From: Emergomyces orientalis
Taxonomy: Eukaryota > Ascomycota > Eurotiomycetes > Onygenales > Ajellomycetaceae
Length of the DNA: 64,000 bases
Direction: 5' to 3'
Assembly: GCA_002110485.1 (NCBI GenBank)
Contig: MOWL01000067.1
Location: 310,001-374,000, forward strand
Shown here piece by piece: positions 35,531 through 47,947 of this stretch. The notes beneath the pieces were generated by a model. The model saw nothing but the letters and a program-made list of their open reading frames with translations. It had not been told where the DNA came from and ran no database searches. The translations under genes were made by a program, and so were the position numbers. Position 1 is the first letter of the stretch, and each line of letters opens with the position of its first letter.

Positions 35531-38133
35531 ATGGTTGCCGCTTCGGTAAACCGCACTTCGCTGCATCCCAGCGGTGTCCAGTATGTGTTTTATTCTTCTC
35601 CCTTTTTAAACTTGGGTCGGAAGGATAATGTACTGTACATATAAAGATATAAAAGAACTAACCAACCTATTATACACTACTCAAGGCCCGGCGTAGGACA
35701 CACAGAGCTCGAGGAAGAACTGCACGAAACTGCCCACATCGACTATGAACGGGTTTCAATTGTAGGGCCCCTCCCTCCTTTTACTTCAATTCTTAAATTT
35801 TTTTTTAAAAAAAAACTTATTACATAAATATGACCTATTTCCAATTAACTAACAATTCAATAGATTGCCAACCCTGCCGTCGCCTCGCTTTACGAAGATG
35901 CCCTCGTCTACGAAACAGGCACCGCCATCACCTCTAGCGGTGCTCTGACTGCTTACTCCGGCGCAAAGACTGGCAGGTCACCGCTCGACAAGCGAATTGT
36001 AAAAGAACCGACATCCGAGAAAGATATCTGGTGGGGGCCTGTAAACAAACCTATGTCGCCAGAGGTAGGCAACCATTTTTTATTTTTCTCATGCTTTCAT
36101 TTTTATTCGGGTTGTTAGTTTTCGTCTAGAAAACCAATCCCTCGGCCCTGCAGATTATCCTTGCACAATTCAGTATTACCCTCCTACTCTAGTACTACCG
36201 CTACTACTGCTACTACTGCTACTACTGCTACTACTGCTCCTACTGCTGCCGTTGTTATAAATTCCCCTTCTTCAGCCGCTTCGCTCGTGGCGTAGCCTCT
36301 TCCCCGCACTTGTCTTGCCTTGGCCGTTTCCCTTGACCTTGTCGATCCGGGGAAATGGTCACGTGTCACCTATGACGTCGATTATTCCTGCCTTACTAAT
36401 CACCACCTTTTGCCGATTGGCTGATTGAACCCAACCCCTCCCCCAAATTGTCTCTGGACGATATGAATATGTGTTAACATACAAAATAAAAATATTTAGG
36501 TCTGGAGAATCAACAGAGAACGTGCTGTCGACTATCTCAACACCAGAAACCGTATTTATGTCATTGATGGCTATGCCGGCTGGGATGAGCGCTATAGAAT
36601 TAGCGTCAGAGTCGTCTGCGCCCGCGCCTACCATGCCCTCTTCATGCGAAACATGCTTATCCGGCCCTCGCGCGAGGAGCTCAAGACTTTCCACCCAGAC
36701 TATGTCATCTACAACGCCGGATCCTTCCCCGCAAATAGATGGACCGAGGGAATGACCTCCGCCACTTCCGTCGCCATCAACTTTGCCGAAAAGGAGATGG
36801 TCATCCTTGGTACTGAGTATGCCGGCGAGATGAAAAAGGGCGTCTTCACCGTGCTCTTCTACGAGATGCCCGTCAAGCACAACGTGCTTACCCTACACTC
36901 GTCCGCCAACCAGGGCCAGGATGGAGATGTCACCGTCTTCTTCGGCCTGTCTGGAACCGGCAAGACAACCCTGTCTGCCGATCCGAAGCGGGCTCTGATT
37001 GGTGACGACGAGCACTGCTGGAGCGACCGTGGTGTCTTCAACATCGAAGGAGGAGTATGTTCCCTTAAAACCAAATATACTCACACATATGACTATATAT
37101 CTAATGAAATATGTTCTAGTGCTACGCCAAATGCATTGGCTTGTCCGCAGAGAAGGAGCCAGATATTTTCAACGCTATTCGCTTCGGATCCGTGCTCGAA
37201 AACGTCGTCTTCGACCCCACAACCAGGGTCGTCGACTATGACGATTGCACACTCACTGAAAATACAAGATGGTATGTCCAACCTATCAAAATATATATAT
37301 ATATATATATATATTAAATAACTTTATGAATGACCCCCCTTTGCTAACATAATGACAGCGCATACCCAATCGAATACATCGAAAACGCCAAAATCCCCTG
37401 CATCGCCGAAGAACACCCCAAAAACATCATCCTCCTCACCTGCGACGCCCGCGGCGTCCTCCCCCCGATCTCCAAACTAACCACCGAACAAACCATGTTC
37501 CACTTCATCTCCGGCTACACCTCCAAAATGGCCGGCACCGAAGACGGCGTCACAGAGCCCCAAGCCACCTTCTCCTCCTGCTTCGCTCAACCCTTCCTCG
37601 CCCTCCACCCCATGCGCTACGCCCGCATGCTTGCCGATAAAATCGCCCAACACAAAGCCAACGCCTGGCTCCTCAACACCGGCTGGGTCGGTGCCGGTGC
37701 AACCACAGGCGGCAAACGCTGCCCGCTAAAATACACCCGCGCCATCCTCGACGCCATCCACAACGGCGAGCTCGCCAAGGCCGACTATGAAGTCTACGAC
37801 GTCTTCAACCTCTACGTCCCCACGTCTTGCCCTGGTGTCCCCAGCGAACTCCTAAACCCAAAGACAAGCTGGACCGCCTCAACACCCTTCGAGAGCGAGG
37901 TGAGCAAGCTCGCCGTGCTGTTCAATGAGAACTTCAAGAAATATTCGGATGAGGCCACCAAGGAGGTCCTCGCTGCTGCGCCTGTTGTTCCATCGCAATC
38001 TACTTCTACTTCTACCACTGCTGCTACTCCCGAAGTCAGCAAGCCTGCTGCCGCCCCTGCTGCCCCTGCCCCGGGAACAACCGCTGAGATAAATGGCGCC
38101 GCCCAGCCTTCTACGAACGGGGCTACGGCTTGA
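35531..38133 (+). CDS. acuF: Phosphoenolpyruvate carboxykinase (ATP)
   Basis: Six exons: 35531-35580, 35686-35761, 35864-36064, 36500-37054, 37120-37271 and 37359-38133, giving 602 residues. It converts oxaloacetate and ATP to phosphoenolpyruvate and CO2 in the cytosol, the committed step of gluconeogenesis from acetate, ethanol, amino acids or fatty acids. It starts MVAASVNRTSLHPSGVQ, then PGVGHTELEEELHETAHI. Visible motifs are SGAKTGRSPLDKR (oxaloacetate-binding Arg), RVVCARAYHALFMRN, the kinase P-loop GLSGTGKTTLSADP at residues 258-271, and LIGDDEHCW with the metal-binding aspartates. KANAWLLNTGWVGAG follows further on. The last 50 residues are an Ala/Thr/Pro-rich tail like those of Aspergillus homologues. 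Intron 3 is unusually long at 435 nt and contains a CTACTG-type repeat. Confidence 0.96.
36193..36245 (+). repeat. CTACTG-type tandem repeat inside PEP carboxykinase intron 3
   Basis: CTACTACTG units repeat several times with small variations. The tract explains the short minus-strand frame reading repeated VVAVVAV, which is not a gene. Confidence 0.75.
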
Positions 38134-40178
38134 CTAGCACGGAAGGAGTCGAGGCGGGAAGTGTTCAAGCAGAGACTGCGGAAGGTATTCCATTAAGAGA
38201 CACAAGCAAAGAAACAAACGAAAAAAATGTAAAAGAAAAATTTGCTTTTTTTTTTTCGCGAAGAGATCTGTTTTGCGGTGATGAAAAGACCCGTCCATGT
38301 AATACGGGGACAGAAAGAGAAAGAAAGAGAAATAATTAATCATGAAGAATGAAGAATGAAGAATGAAGATGAAGAGGAGGTTATTAAAAAGCTAAAGCAA
38401 AGCTTGAGCAGATCCTCCTTCTCCCCCCACCCTGTATTCCAAATCCAGAAACCCCTTTTTAGTATTTTCCCTATTTTTCCTAACATGTTTATGATTCCAA
38501 TTTTCTTTTTTGGCTTCTTTTGTTTTATTTTCCAATTTTCTCATCTTCCTATTTTCTATTTTCTGTTTTCTCATGTTTCCACATTTCCTATCTCTTATAT
38601 CTTAAACTACATATTTCCCCACAACCCCCGCTTTCTTTTCTCTGTGAAACAAAGTTCCTTTTTATTTTTATTTTTACATAGCTTTATTTTTTTTCCTCCA
38701 TGCATACGATCAAACCTTTCATATTATTCAACAGACAATAAATGAACAGAGATTTTAAAAAATGGATATCCTTGAACGTACAATCAGAGAGAGTAAACTG
38801 AGCTTGTCAGTCCCAAATTCTCTATCATGCACCTACTAATGGACTTCTAAGTTGGGATGTTCTGAACCGTTGGTTGCTTAAATATTTACCTTTATGGGCC
38901 GTTTCGTATTAACGTTCCTATGTATGCCGTATATAGAGATTATTCGATCACCCTTAATTTGGCTGCTTTCGCAAGCGGCGCGACGCCCACTACTGCTGAT
39001 TTTAGACGTCTCGTCATACAGCACACCAGTCTAGTTACCCCGTATAGATAGCGGGTAAATAGATGTACGCTTCCGAAAAAAAAGGAAAAAGGAAAAAAGG
39101 ACATAAAATAAAACAAATCATCGTCAAAACTCCCGGTTTGCCGTCGTCGTGCAGGGTTTTTCGTCCTGTGAGTCGGGGAGAATGGGGTGTGGTGGGTTGT
39201 AATTCCATTGTGGGGGGAAGGCGATTTTGCCGCTGGTTGGGGGGGGGGTTAGTTATGGCATGGTATTTTACTATTTTGATGTCCTAATACTGTGTTGACG
39301 TCGTGACGTTGTGATGTTGTGATGCAATGAAGTCCGTACGAAGTCAATGGTATGGAAAAAGGGGGCTTGGCTTCTGCAGGAGGATTGTTCCGTCCCTAGC
39401 TTAAGAGTTTCGAATCGCTGCGTAAATAACTCTGCATTTCGTTTAAAAATCCAATTGCTCTCTCTCCCTCGCCAGCTAGCCAACTACAATAATATTGTAT
39501 TCGTTACCGAACCTCTCGTTATTGAGACCGACATAATCACATATGTCGTCTTTTCTCATTGAGTTATGTCGCGTCTGCTGTTAAGGAGGACACCCCAGAG
39601 CCTGAACGTCGACATATTGCGAAGGGAAGATAGAAAGAAATCTCGGAGCCCCAGTATTTAAATCGTTTCGAATATACTGCTGAGTTTTTGTTCACTGTCC
39701 TTGGAGAGATGATCCCCTTTATCGAGACGGGCCTTCAAGAACGCTTGAGTCCATAGGCAAGTAACCAGGAAAATTTTAAAAAGAGACTGCGCATCCATTC
39801 ATGCAATTGGTTGGATCCGCTCTTCCGATATGGGTGGGCAGTGGCAAGGAACTGGCAGGCTGGAATGAAGAGTGATTGTTGGGTAGTTAGCCTGAGGTCA
39901 GCAGATATCATTCTTGGAGGCCTCAAAACGCAGCAGGTTAACGCAAATAACAAACACATTTGCAACCCCCCCCTCTCCAAAAAAAAAAAAAAAAAAAAGG
40001 AAAAACAGAAAAAAAGAAAGGCCGTTGCTAGACAGCTAATAACTTTCTAACAATGTCTTCATTCCAAACTGGTTTCTTCACACACTTCGTTCATTCCTAA
40101 GCTACAGTCTCCCACCTTTATCCCTCTAGCGACTTTCTCGGGGACTCAGCTTTGATTGCTATCATTCGTTTGCCCAAA
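38134..40178. other. Intergenic region between PEP carboxykinase and the RBR ligase gene
   Basis: A pyrimidine-rich stretch at 38420-38700 and purine runs near 38220-38360 form the 3' side of PEP carboxykinase. An A run at 39979-39998 precedes the RBR gene. No gene is supported. Confidence 0.5.
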
Positions 40179-41562
40179 ATGGACGATCTATCCCTTGCTC
40201 TGATGGTGCAATTGCTGCAACAAGACGTTGCGGAAATCTTCGAAAATCGCAAAGGAAAGCAGATCGAGGGAGAGGTGAGTGACGCGGAACTAGCAGTCCA
40301 GATATGCCAGGAAGAGCTGGCATCATGTCTAACGTTTCTTCATGATCGCCACATTGCACAAAGCATGAGCAGAGCTGTGCAGGAGGATGGGCATGCGATA
40401 GCAACAATTACGCAGGAGGAGGATGCAGCTATAAATGACAGGCGAATGGCACTCAACTTGGAAGGAGGGGGGGAGCATGTACCCAGGCTACAAAGACGGG
40501 GCAGGCGGGAGCTGGATGATAAAACGATACAACAGTTATCCAAGTTAAACGTTGACGGGAGTGGTGGCAGTGATGGTGATGAGAGTTTTCAAGCAAAGTT
40601 CAAGGATAAACCAGTGGAACCTGTGTCACGAGCAGATAATTCGAAGCGCAACGCCAATGGAGCTCCATCTGATATAGCTCGATTCGATTGTACCTCATGT
40701 ATGGAGTCCAAGGTATTTTTCGATATCATCGAAACCTCATGTTCCCATCACTATTGTCGAGAATGCATAAGAACTTTGTTTGAGCAGTCTTTTTCCGACG
40801 AAACTTTGTTCCCGCCCCGTTGCTGCCGTCAACCTATTTCCCTTTCAGAAGCCCGGGGATTCTTGGGGAAGGAACTGGTACAGCGATTTCAGGAGAAACT
40901 GGTGGAATACAACGATCCAAACCGCACGTATTGCTCCAATCCAGTTTGTTCGATATACCTGTTCCCGGATAGCTTTGAGCTCAACGTTGGGACTTGCAGT
41001 GCTTGTGAGCACAGTACCTGTGTTCTCTGCAAAAAACCCGCACATTCTGGCAATTGTATCGATGAAAAGCTTGAGCAATCTTTTCTGGATTTGGTTCGGA
41101 CAGAGGAATGGCAACAGTGCTTCAAATGTCGCAGCGTAGTTGAACTCAGGACCGGCTGCTTTCACATCACGTATGTTTTTGTACTCTCACCCTTCAGGGC
41201 TTCGCAGCATCGCTAACATCTAACCCAGTTGCCGATGTGGCGCGCAGTTTTGTTACCTTTGTGGAGAACAGTGGAAGAACTGCAAGTGCGAGCAATGGGA
41301 TGATAATCGGCTTCTAGAAAGAGGTCATCAGCTTGCTGCTCGTGAACGGAGACCGGGAGATGGACCACCAAGACGTGCAGATGTGGATCGAATAGTCGTG
41401 CAGCTTCGAGAACGACACGAGTGCAACCATTCCGGCCGCTGGGAACGTATAAATGGACGTCATCAATGCGAGGAATGTATGTTCCGGCTGCCGAATTTCA
41501 TCTTGCAGTGCCAACAATGTCGGTTGAGAGCTTGTGTTCGCTGCAGACACAACCGGCTATGA
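40179..41562 (+). CDS. RBR-type E3 ubiquitin ligase
   Basis: Two exons, 40179-41170 and 41229-41562, giving 441 residues; the first ATG of the frame (MDDLSLALM) is used. Residues 1-165 are helical and acidic without a known domain. RING1 begins at Cys171 (CTSCMESK) and continues through CSHHYCRECIRTLF and CC. The IBR domain has YCSNPVC, CSACEHSTCVLCKKPAHSG-type spacing. RING2 begins CFKCRSVVELRTGCFHITCRC, with Cys327 at the catalytic position of the TGC-x-H motif, so the thioester-forming residue is present. FCYLCGEQWKNCKC completes RING2. A final Cys/His cluster (ECNHSGRWERINGRHQCEEC, then CQQCRLRACVRCRHN) looks like an extra zinc-binding tail. Substrates are unknown; many fungal genomes hold expanded families with this layout. 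Confidence 0.88.
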
Positions 41563-42208
41563 AGGGTATAACTTTCCGTCAGATTTCCTGCGGGCGGGAG
41601 AAGGAGAGTAATGGGTTGATATTTGGGAACGAATGTCTCAATCTGAACTGAGTGTAGCTTTGACACAGTAGAATAAAAATTAAAATACCGATGATTTCTA
41701 TTCGAGCTTTGAGACTCTTTCCGCAGGGTATTTTGATTTTCTGTCTGCACAGGCTGTCAATTTGTTGATCTAGTTGCGATGAAGATGCCATAAATATCCC
41801 AGCACGCTTGTCATTAGGGTTAGTGGCCGTCCTGTGAATATGAAATATTGTTCAGATGTATCCTCTACTTTTCGATGATGGTGCAATGGCACAGTGCTCT
41901 AAAAGAAACATCCCTCCAGGAGCCGTTTTGAATATAGCCGAATGCCATCATAGGAGCAAATTCGCTCCGAGATCGCCCAGCAATTTCCTTTTGAGAACTG
42001 CAAAACTCCGCTGTCTTCAGATGTTGGAAAAGCCGTTTCGGGCGCGGGCTGCCACAATACGGTATCTACCAGGGAGTACAGTTGAATAGCTGATCGGCTG
42101 TTGATAGAAGATCATGTAACGGAGTATTTAAAATAAAAGAAAAAGAAAAAAAGACCATACGAATGGCTGCAGATATATAGGTAGAAAAGCAAAGAAAAGC
42201 AAAAAAAG

Positions 42209-42239
<31 letters not shown>

Positions 42240-43920
42240 CTTAATACGGAAAATCGATGACAAGTAAATGAGCTAAGAACTCAATCAAGAGAGTTAGTTA
42301 ATAGCTTGCAGAAAGTAGTAGGATGAAAGGGAAAAAAAGGAAATATTCATAATAGATTATTCTTTAAATTATGATAGACACGCTATCTTTGCTAGGGCAT
42401 ATTTCGAGATGATGAAGATATTTCTCATCACTCTGCCTGAGGTGAAGAGCGAATTTATATAGTATATACATAGTATGGATATAGAGATGGCGCGCCCTAA
42501 GCCTAATGAAGAAACATCTGGCGCCAGCCCTGGAGCCAGGTGGAGCCCTGGAGCACAGGAGCACGGGAACCGAACCGGCTTAGAGGATATTTTCTTGTAT
42601 TTTCTTTTAACACTGCTTACAGAAAACCGGAGATTAACTCAAACGAGTGGCTCAAACTTTGTTCAAATGTTTATTTTCACGGCGCTCTTCCTTGCAATAA
42701 AATGGAGGTGGGATTCTTTCCCAAGCCAAAATCTCACCAAAACCTTGCAACCGATATCTTTCTGGATCGGGGCCGTAGATGGCTCTGAGCTACATAGTAG
42801 AAGGACAATGTTTCTGAGTCGGGCCGTAGTGCCATAGTTCTCTCGCTCCCGCGAACACTGGTCAGCTCCTTGATCATCCCTTTCCTCTCTCTGAATAGTT
42901 TCTGAAAAAGAAAAGGCTTTGGAGTCGACACCCTTCCCGTAACATTAGGAGCAACAATTTCCGCAAAGATTAACCGGGATCTAGCGGTCCGGAAATTTTG
43001 GCATTTCCAAAGATTTTTCTCCTCTTCTCGGGCCCATGTATATTTTTTCCTGATTGTTGTAAGATGAGCGTGGCGTGGCGCATTTGTCTCCGCCATAAAC
43101 CAAGATCCCCTTGCTGGCGCTAACTGTCTAAGTCATGTTCGACTGAAATACCTTAATCCGACCCCGAAACTCCTGTGCAAATGGGGTGCTTTTCAGCGCA
43201 AGGTGACCCTGGCGGGGGGTGCGAGAAGATGATAAAAATAAGTTTAACAGCGCTTATGTTACAACGGATAGCGCAGTTGAATGCCCCCCCAACAGCATAC
43301 GATACACAGCATAACTCCCATTTCGCTGTAACTTTCAGGCCATCATTACTCATCCCTTGTGTTCAAGGCATTGTTCCAAAACATTTACTCCCGTTTAAAT
43401 TCGGTAAGTGATACGTAATTCAACAAAAGTTCATACAGTACCGCGCAGAAAAAGTAGTCGAAACAAGGCCTGAACCCCTACTGGGGACAATTTTCAGGGG
43501 GCGAGAAACAGGCAAAAGAAGAAACAGGGAGCGAAGAATCTGCTGCCGCTGCTGTATCAAAATCATGGCCGCAGTATATAAACTTCCGCGGAACCCTTCA
43601 CCCCCCCCAGTCTAGGCTTTCTTCCATTGTTTAGATACATATTATATATTGATCACTTGAAGAGCTTGTTGGTTTTGGTCACATTTACTTCCTTGGAATT
43701 GACTTCATGCAGGTTGTGATAGTGTTTTGAAACTCTTCACCTACATGTCCAAACAATCAAGCAAGCGAAAATAACAAGATAGACACAAAGAAAAAAAACA
43801 ACAAAAAGCCCACTGGCGGGAGTCACATAAAACGAAAACAAAAAATTGGTTCAATCCATTTTTTCTCGCATCCTATATTCTAATTTCAAAAAAAAAAAAA
43901 AAAAAAAAAGGAAAAAAATT
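41563..43920. other. Gene-free region between the RBR gene and the secreted-protein gene
   Basis: Contains a (GAAAA)n-type purine tract at 42190-42240, short frames without domains, and an A run at 43888-43908 just before the next start codon. No gene is supported. Confidence 0.5.
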
Positions 43921-44534
43921 ATGTTCTCATCTATTTCGTCTCTCGCGGGTCTCCTCCCCATTTTCCTCCTCCTCCTCTTTTCCATCCTCCATCTATCAAT
44001 CGCGACGCCAATCCTGCAAGGACAACCAAAACCAGGACCACCTCAAATGCCAGGGAGATATTCATGTCCCCAATACTACGAGCGCCTCTGCTGCGCAAAC
44101 GCCTTTCCCCAGATGGTACCTAATGGGGCATTTTGGGGATATAGGTGTAAGTAATCCCTTTTTAGAGGTCAACGCAATGGCTCCTTTCCCTTTTCTTTGC
44201 CTCGTCCCAAACAATTTTGTTCTGTTTTGTATATCGCCTTTGACAATATCTAAAACTCTAACTCTGTCTATCAACAGGCCGGGCTCCCAATGGCGGAACA
44301 TGCCTCCAAACTTTCGAGGAGTTCCTGTGCTGTCCGCCAGATGTACGTTGCAAATCGGAAGTTCTTGTTATATAATCCCATTCTCTTTCTTCAAAATACG
44401 GCGCTCCCCCGCAAAAGGGGGGGGGGGGGGGGCTGCGAAAAAAAGGTCATGATTCTAACCAAACTGCACCTACCACCTAATAGAATATCGAATACTGCGT
44501 AAAACTCGGGAGTCCTGGTTTAAAACCATGGTGA
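43921..44534 (+). CDS. Small secreted eight-cysteine protein, hydrophobin-like
   Basis: Three exons: 43921-44146, 44278-44342 and 44484-44534, giving 113 residues ending KPW. Residues 1-29 are a strong signal peptide (hydrophobic core LLPIFLLLLFSILHL, likely cut after SIA). A Pro-rich linker follows. The mature part has exactly eight cysteines in the order C-x7-CC-x17-C-x7-C-x8-CC-x7-C, the hydrophobin arrangement with CC at positions 2-3 and 6-7. Spacings fit class I only loosely: C4-C5 is shorter and C5-C6 longer than usual. Hydrophobins coat spores and hyphae at air-water interfaces. A different cysteine-rich secreted family is possible. Intron 2 contains an 18-base G run. No neighbouring gene suggests a function. 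Confidence 0.7.
44415..44432 (+). repeat. Poly(G) run in intron 2 of the secreted-protein gene
   Basis: About 18 consecutive G. It is prone to length errors in sequencing but lies inside an intron and does not touch the reading frame. Confidence 0.8.
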
Positions 44535-46473
44535 CCGTGCAGGGCGTTTCTGTCGTGAGAATTTTTTTGTCTTTCTGTCTTTCTTCGAGGGAACCCACCC
44601 AGAAGGAAGAAAAGAGGGGGCGAATATACCACCCACCCCAACCACACCACCCACCCCCATAGCCCAAAGGCTTCCCATCTGTGAGGTATGTTCGGTTTCT
44701 GCTTTTCTCTCACTCACTCACGCTCTCCACCAAACGTGCTGTACATACGGCCCGGGGAGAGGCTGGGGACCCTATCCCCAGTTCCCGATATTGTGTCTGA
44801 AACATTCTGACGAAAGAGTTCCAGAAACCCCGCCCAAATCTCCTCATGAAATCAGTTACGCAACGCTAGAGCCCAACAAGCAACATAGGGTTCATGTGAT
44901 TCACCTTCTACCCTTCTCGTCCCTCCCACGGAGGGTGGTGGGCACCGTCGCCTTTACAACGCCTCGCATTCCACTCATTATCATCGGATGACAAAACATA
45001 TGGCCACGAACGATGAGGTGATGGCAGATGTGGCCGTTGCAGCCGAGCAACGCAATGTTCATGTCCATTTCCCAATCATGTAAATGTGAATGCAAATGCA
45101 AAACGACTATCCATCCGTTCATGATGGCCACGCTTGGGATTTATTTACCATCATCGTCCTTGGAGCCCACCAAAAAAAAAAAGAAAAGAAAAGAAAACAC
45201 GCATTGGCGGACACCGGAATATCTCGTGGGACAAGTCAGCAGGTGGTCTGCATGGGACTGTATTCATCCGTGCGTGGCACATGATGGAATGGAATGGAAT
45301 TGGGATGCGTGATGGGATGCGTGGGGTGGAAAATGGGCATGAAACTAGAGGCAGAAAAAAACAATGTGAGATATATAAGCTGCAACGGCAAGGAGAGGCG
45401 AGGTGAAGGGAACTTTGCTTTTGTTAATAGATGTGAATATTTTCTTCCTGTCCCTCTCCTTCCTTCTCCATATGTGTCTAGGCAAGAAGAAGTCTAACCA
45501 GACCTGGTCAATGGAATGTGTGAAAAGAGATCGATGGCATGACAAGTGCAGACTGACGAGAGGAATATGAGATTTTCTGCAACTCCTGATAGATCATAGC
45601 AAAAGAACTATCCCTGTATACTACTGCCCATGCACCTATCTATTAATCTCTTCCCGGATCTCAAGATTCTAATATGAGCTAAGCTCTTCTGGTCAAGGAC
45701 TACTTTCTTTTGTTGCCCATGCCATGGATATTTGTTATAAAACAATATATACATAGCACATTCTAGAAAAGTTTTTGGCATGTTAGTACCAACAGGGTGA
45801 CCTAAGTGAGTGGTAGGGCGAGGGCATAAAATAAAAATAAAAGTGAAAATTTGGGGGATGGCTGTAGGTGGTGGGAAATCGACGAAAGACGAACAAAAGT
45901 ATGAATTAAGCAGTTTTATCATGTCTGATAAAACTTCTCGAAAACAACGAGGAAAAAAAGAGTGAGCGAGTTTGAGATCTCCAATATTGTCATCTGTCAC
46001 AGCCCCGTTGTGGTACGCCTCCCCCCCCCCCCTTTTTTTTTTTTGCATCGGCTCCCCCAATAGCCAGTGCCATTTTTGAGTCTTGAATGAAATTCAAGCA
46101 CTAACTAGTTAACTACCACTGACAAAGCAAAACCTTGAGTGCGGGTTGCTTCAGCAAAAGTAGGGGAGAAGGTGGTGAAAGAAAAGAAGAAAAAAGACAG
46201 GCTCAAGGATAAAATCGTGCGCTAGATTCGGATGCTGAGTTGAAGCAAGGGAGGGAGGGGAAAATAGGAGGGCATTGCTTGTTAGTCAGACAGGCACGTT
46301 TTTAACCCAGCTCGTTCCTCATGGCTGAACGGGCACAGGGCAAAATCTACACCAAGCCAAAAATAACCCCGACCGGCCCGTCCAATTTCAAAAAAGAAAA
46401 CGGAAAAGAAAACGAAAAGATAACCGAAATCCAAGATAGAATGGAAGAAAAAAAGAATAGATAAGGCTCAATT
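44535..46473. other. Gene-free region before LINE-A copy 2
   Basis: Only short frames. Features are GGAATGGAAT-type short repeats at 45285-45330 and a C run followed by a T run at 46021-46044. Confidence 0.5.
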
Positions 46474-46486
46474 AACTGCAGCATAA
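46474..46486 (+). repeat. Left target-site duplication of LINE-A copy 2
   Basis: AACTGCAGCATAA recurs at 51896-51908 as AACTGCGGCATAA, immediately after the (AAT)n tail. The single difference is a G/A transition. Confidence 0.8.
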
Positions 46487-46592
46487 GGACCTCAACAAAA
46501 ACTTTTTATTCTTTTTAAAGCTATATTGCGATCCTAACCAGGCCATAAAGGGCCGCCATTTACACCTACACGCTCGTACACCCTCAATCACC

Positions 46593-47947
46593 ATGGTTGA
46601 GGCAGCTGGCGTGGGTGTGGTTGAGAGGGGGGTGGGCGCGCGCGTGGCATGACACGCGCTGGGAGCGGAACAGGGAAATAAAGAAGCTGCAGAAGGAATA
46701 GCTGCAATACTTAACAAAATCACTGAAGCTTTTAGAGAGAGAGAGAGAGAGACAAGAAGATAAATAAGAAAAAATTACAGTATATTCAGCAGACTCTGAG
46801 AGTCATGAAAGAGTTCAAGAATGATTTACTGAATAGAATGCTAGAGAGACTGAAGAGCGCTACTAGCACATTTCAACAGAATGAAAGATACAACATGCTG
46901 AACAGTAGACTCTCATGGGCACATGTGGCAGCCAGTGGAGGGTCTTCAGACAAGATTGTGACAGAGTACATGCTTAGAGAGATTGTAGTATCTCACCACA
47001 ACTGTGACACACTGTCAGTGAAGGAATGCACCCCAGAGGCCATTGTGAGAAAGATAAATGAGACCATCAAAGATGTGATCACTGACATTATAGTTACAGC
47101 AAGATACATGTCTAGTGGTGATCTGATTCTGATTGCAGACAACCCCAGCATGAAGGCTGAGCTGACAAAAAGTAATAAATGAATGAAGAAATGAGGTGAC
47201 AAGACACATATAAGAAAAAAGATGTATGCAGTATTGATCAAAAGTGCATCTATCAGTGTCATTAGCTGAGTTAGTTCAGATAAAGCAGTGAAGAATATCT
47301 ACAAACAGAACTCATCTCTCAGATGCAGAGTACTCATTCACAGAATCACAAAGTGGCTAGCTAAACAGCAGCAGCCTCATGGAAGCATTATTCTACATGT
47401 AGCCACACCGCAGCAGGCAAACACGCTTGTGGAGAATGGCATCATTCTGGGGAATGAATTCTGCATGATTGAAATCTTCCACAGGGAGGCTCAGGTCACC
47501 CAATGCTACAGCTGCCAGCAATATGAACACATAGCCAGATTCTGCTGCAAGAGTGATATCTGTGGGCACTGTGCAGCAGAGGGACACATGGACAAGACCT
47601 GCCCTGCAGCACTGGAAGGAAAGAAGACAGTCTGCTGTAACTGTGAAGAAGATCACTCAGCATGATCTGCAAGATACTCTGAATGACAGACTGCAGTTTC
47701 ACTGGTCAAGAAGACTCTCAAGAACCAGTCAAGACACTTTGTGATGCAAACATCAGATGAGAAGAGTTGAATCATCCCCAGAAAATATAGCAGAATCACA
47801 GAAGAGAACTCTCTGATTGTTCAGCACAAGATCAGCAGACTCATGAATATGGCAAGAGCTGGCGCGCAGCAACAGGGCTCACTCAGTGGCTATGCACGCC
47901 CAGCGCGACCAGACTCCACGCAGGACCAAGACATGGGTGAACCATGA
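46593..47947 (+). pseudogene. LINE-A copy 2 ORF1, Gag-like protein, broken
   Basis: Starts MVEAAGVGVVERG. A TGA interrupts after ARVA, where copy 1 retains CGA. A GA-repeat near 46735-46755 appears to shift the frame. Downstream segments are clear: MKEFKNDLLNRMLERLKSA (46805 on) and the zinc-knuckle region CYSCQQYEHIARFC near 47510, followed by ICGHCAAEGHMDKTC and CCNCEEDHSA. The ORF1 stop TGA at 47945-47947 overlaps the ORF2 start ATG at 47944, a layout that suggests coupled termination and restart. Confidence 0.8.

Noticed and set aside
36359..36880. Minus-strand frame of 173 codons with ordinary-looking composition
   Set aside because: Lies opposite PEP carboxykinase exon 4, which has definite family motifs, and has no domain.
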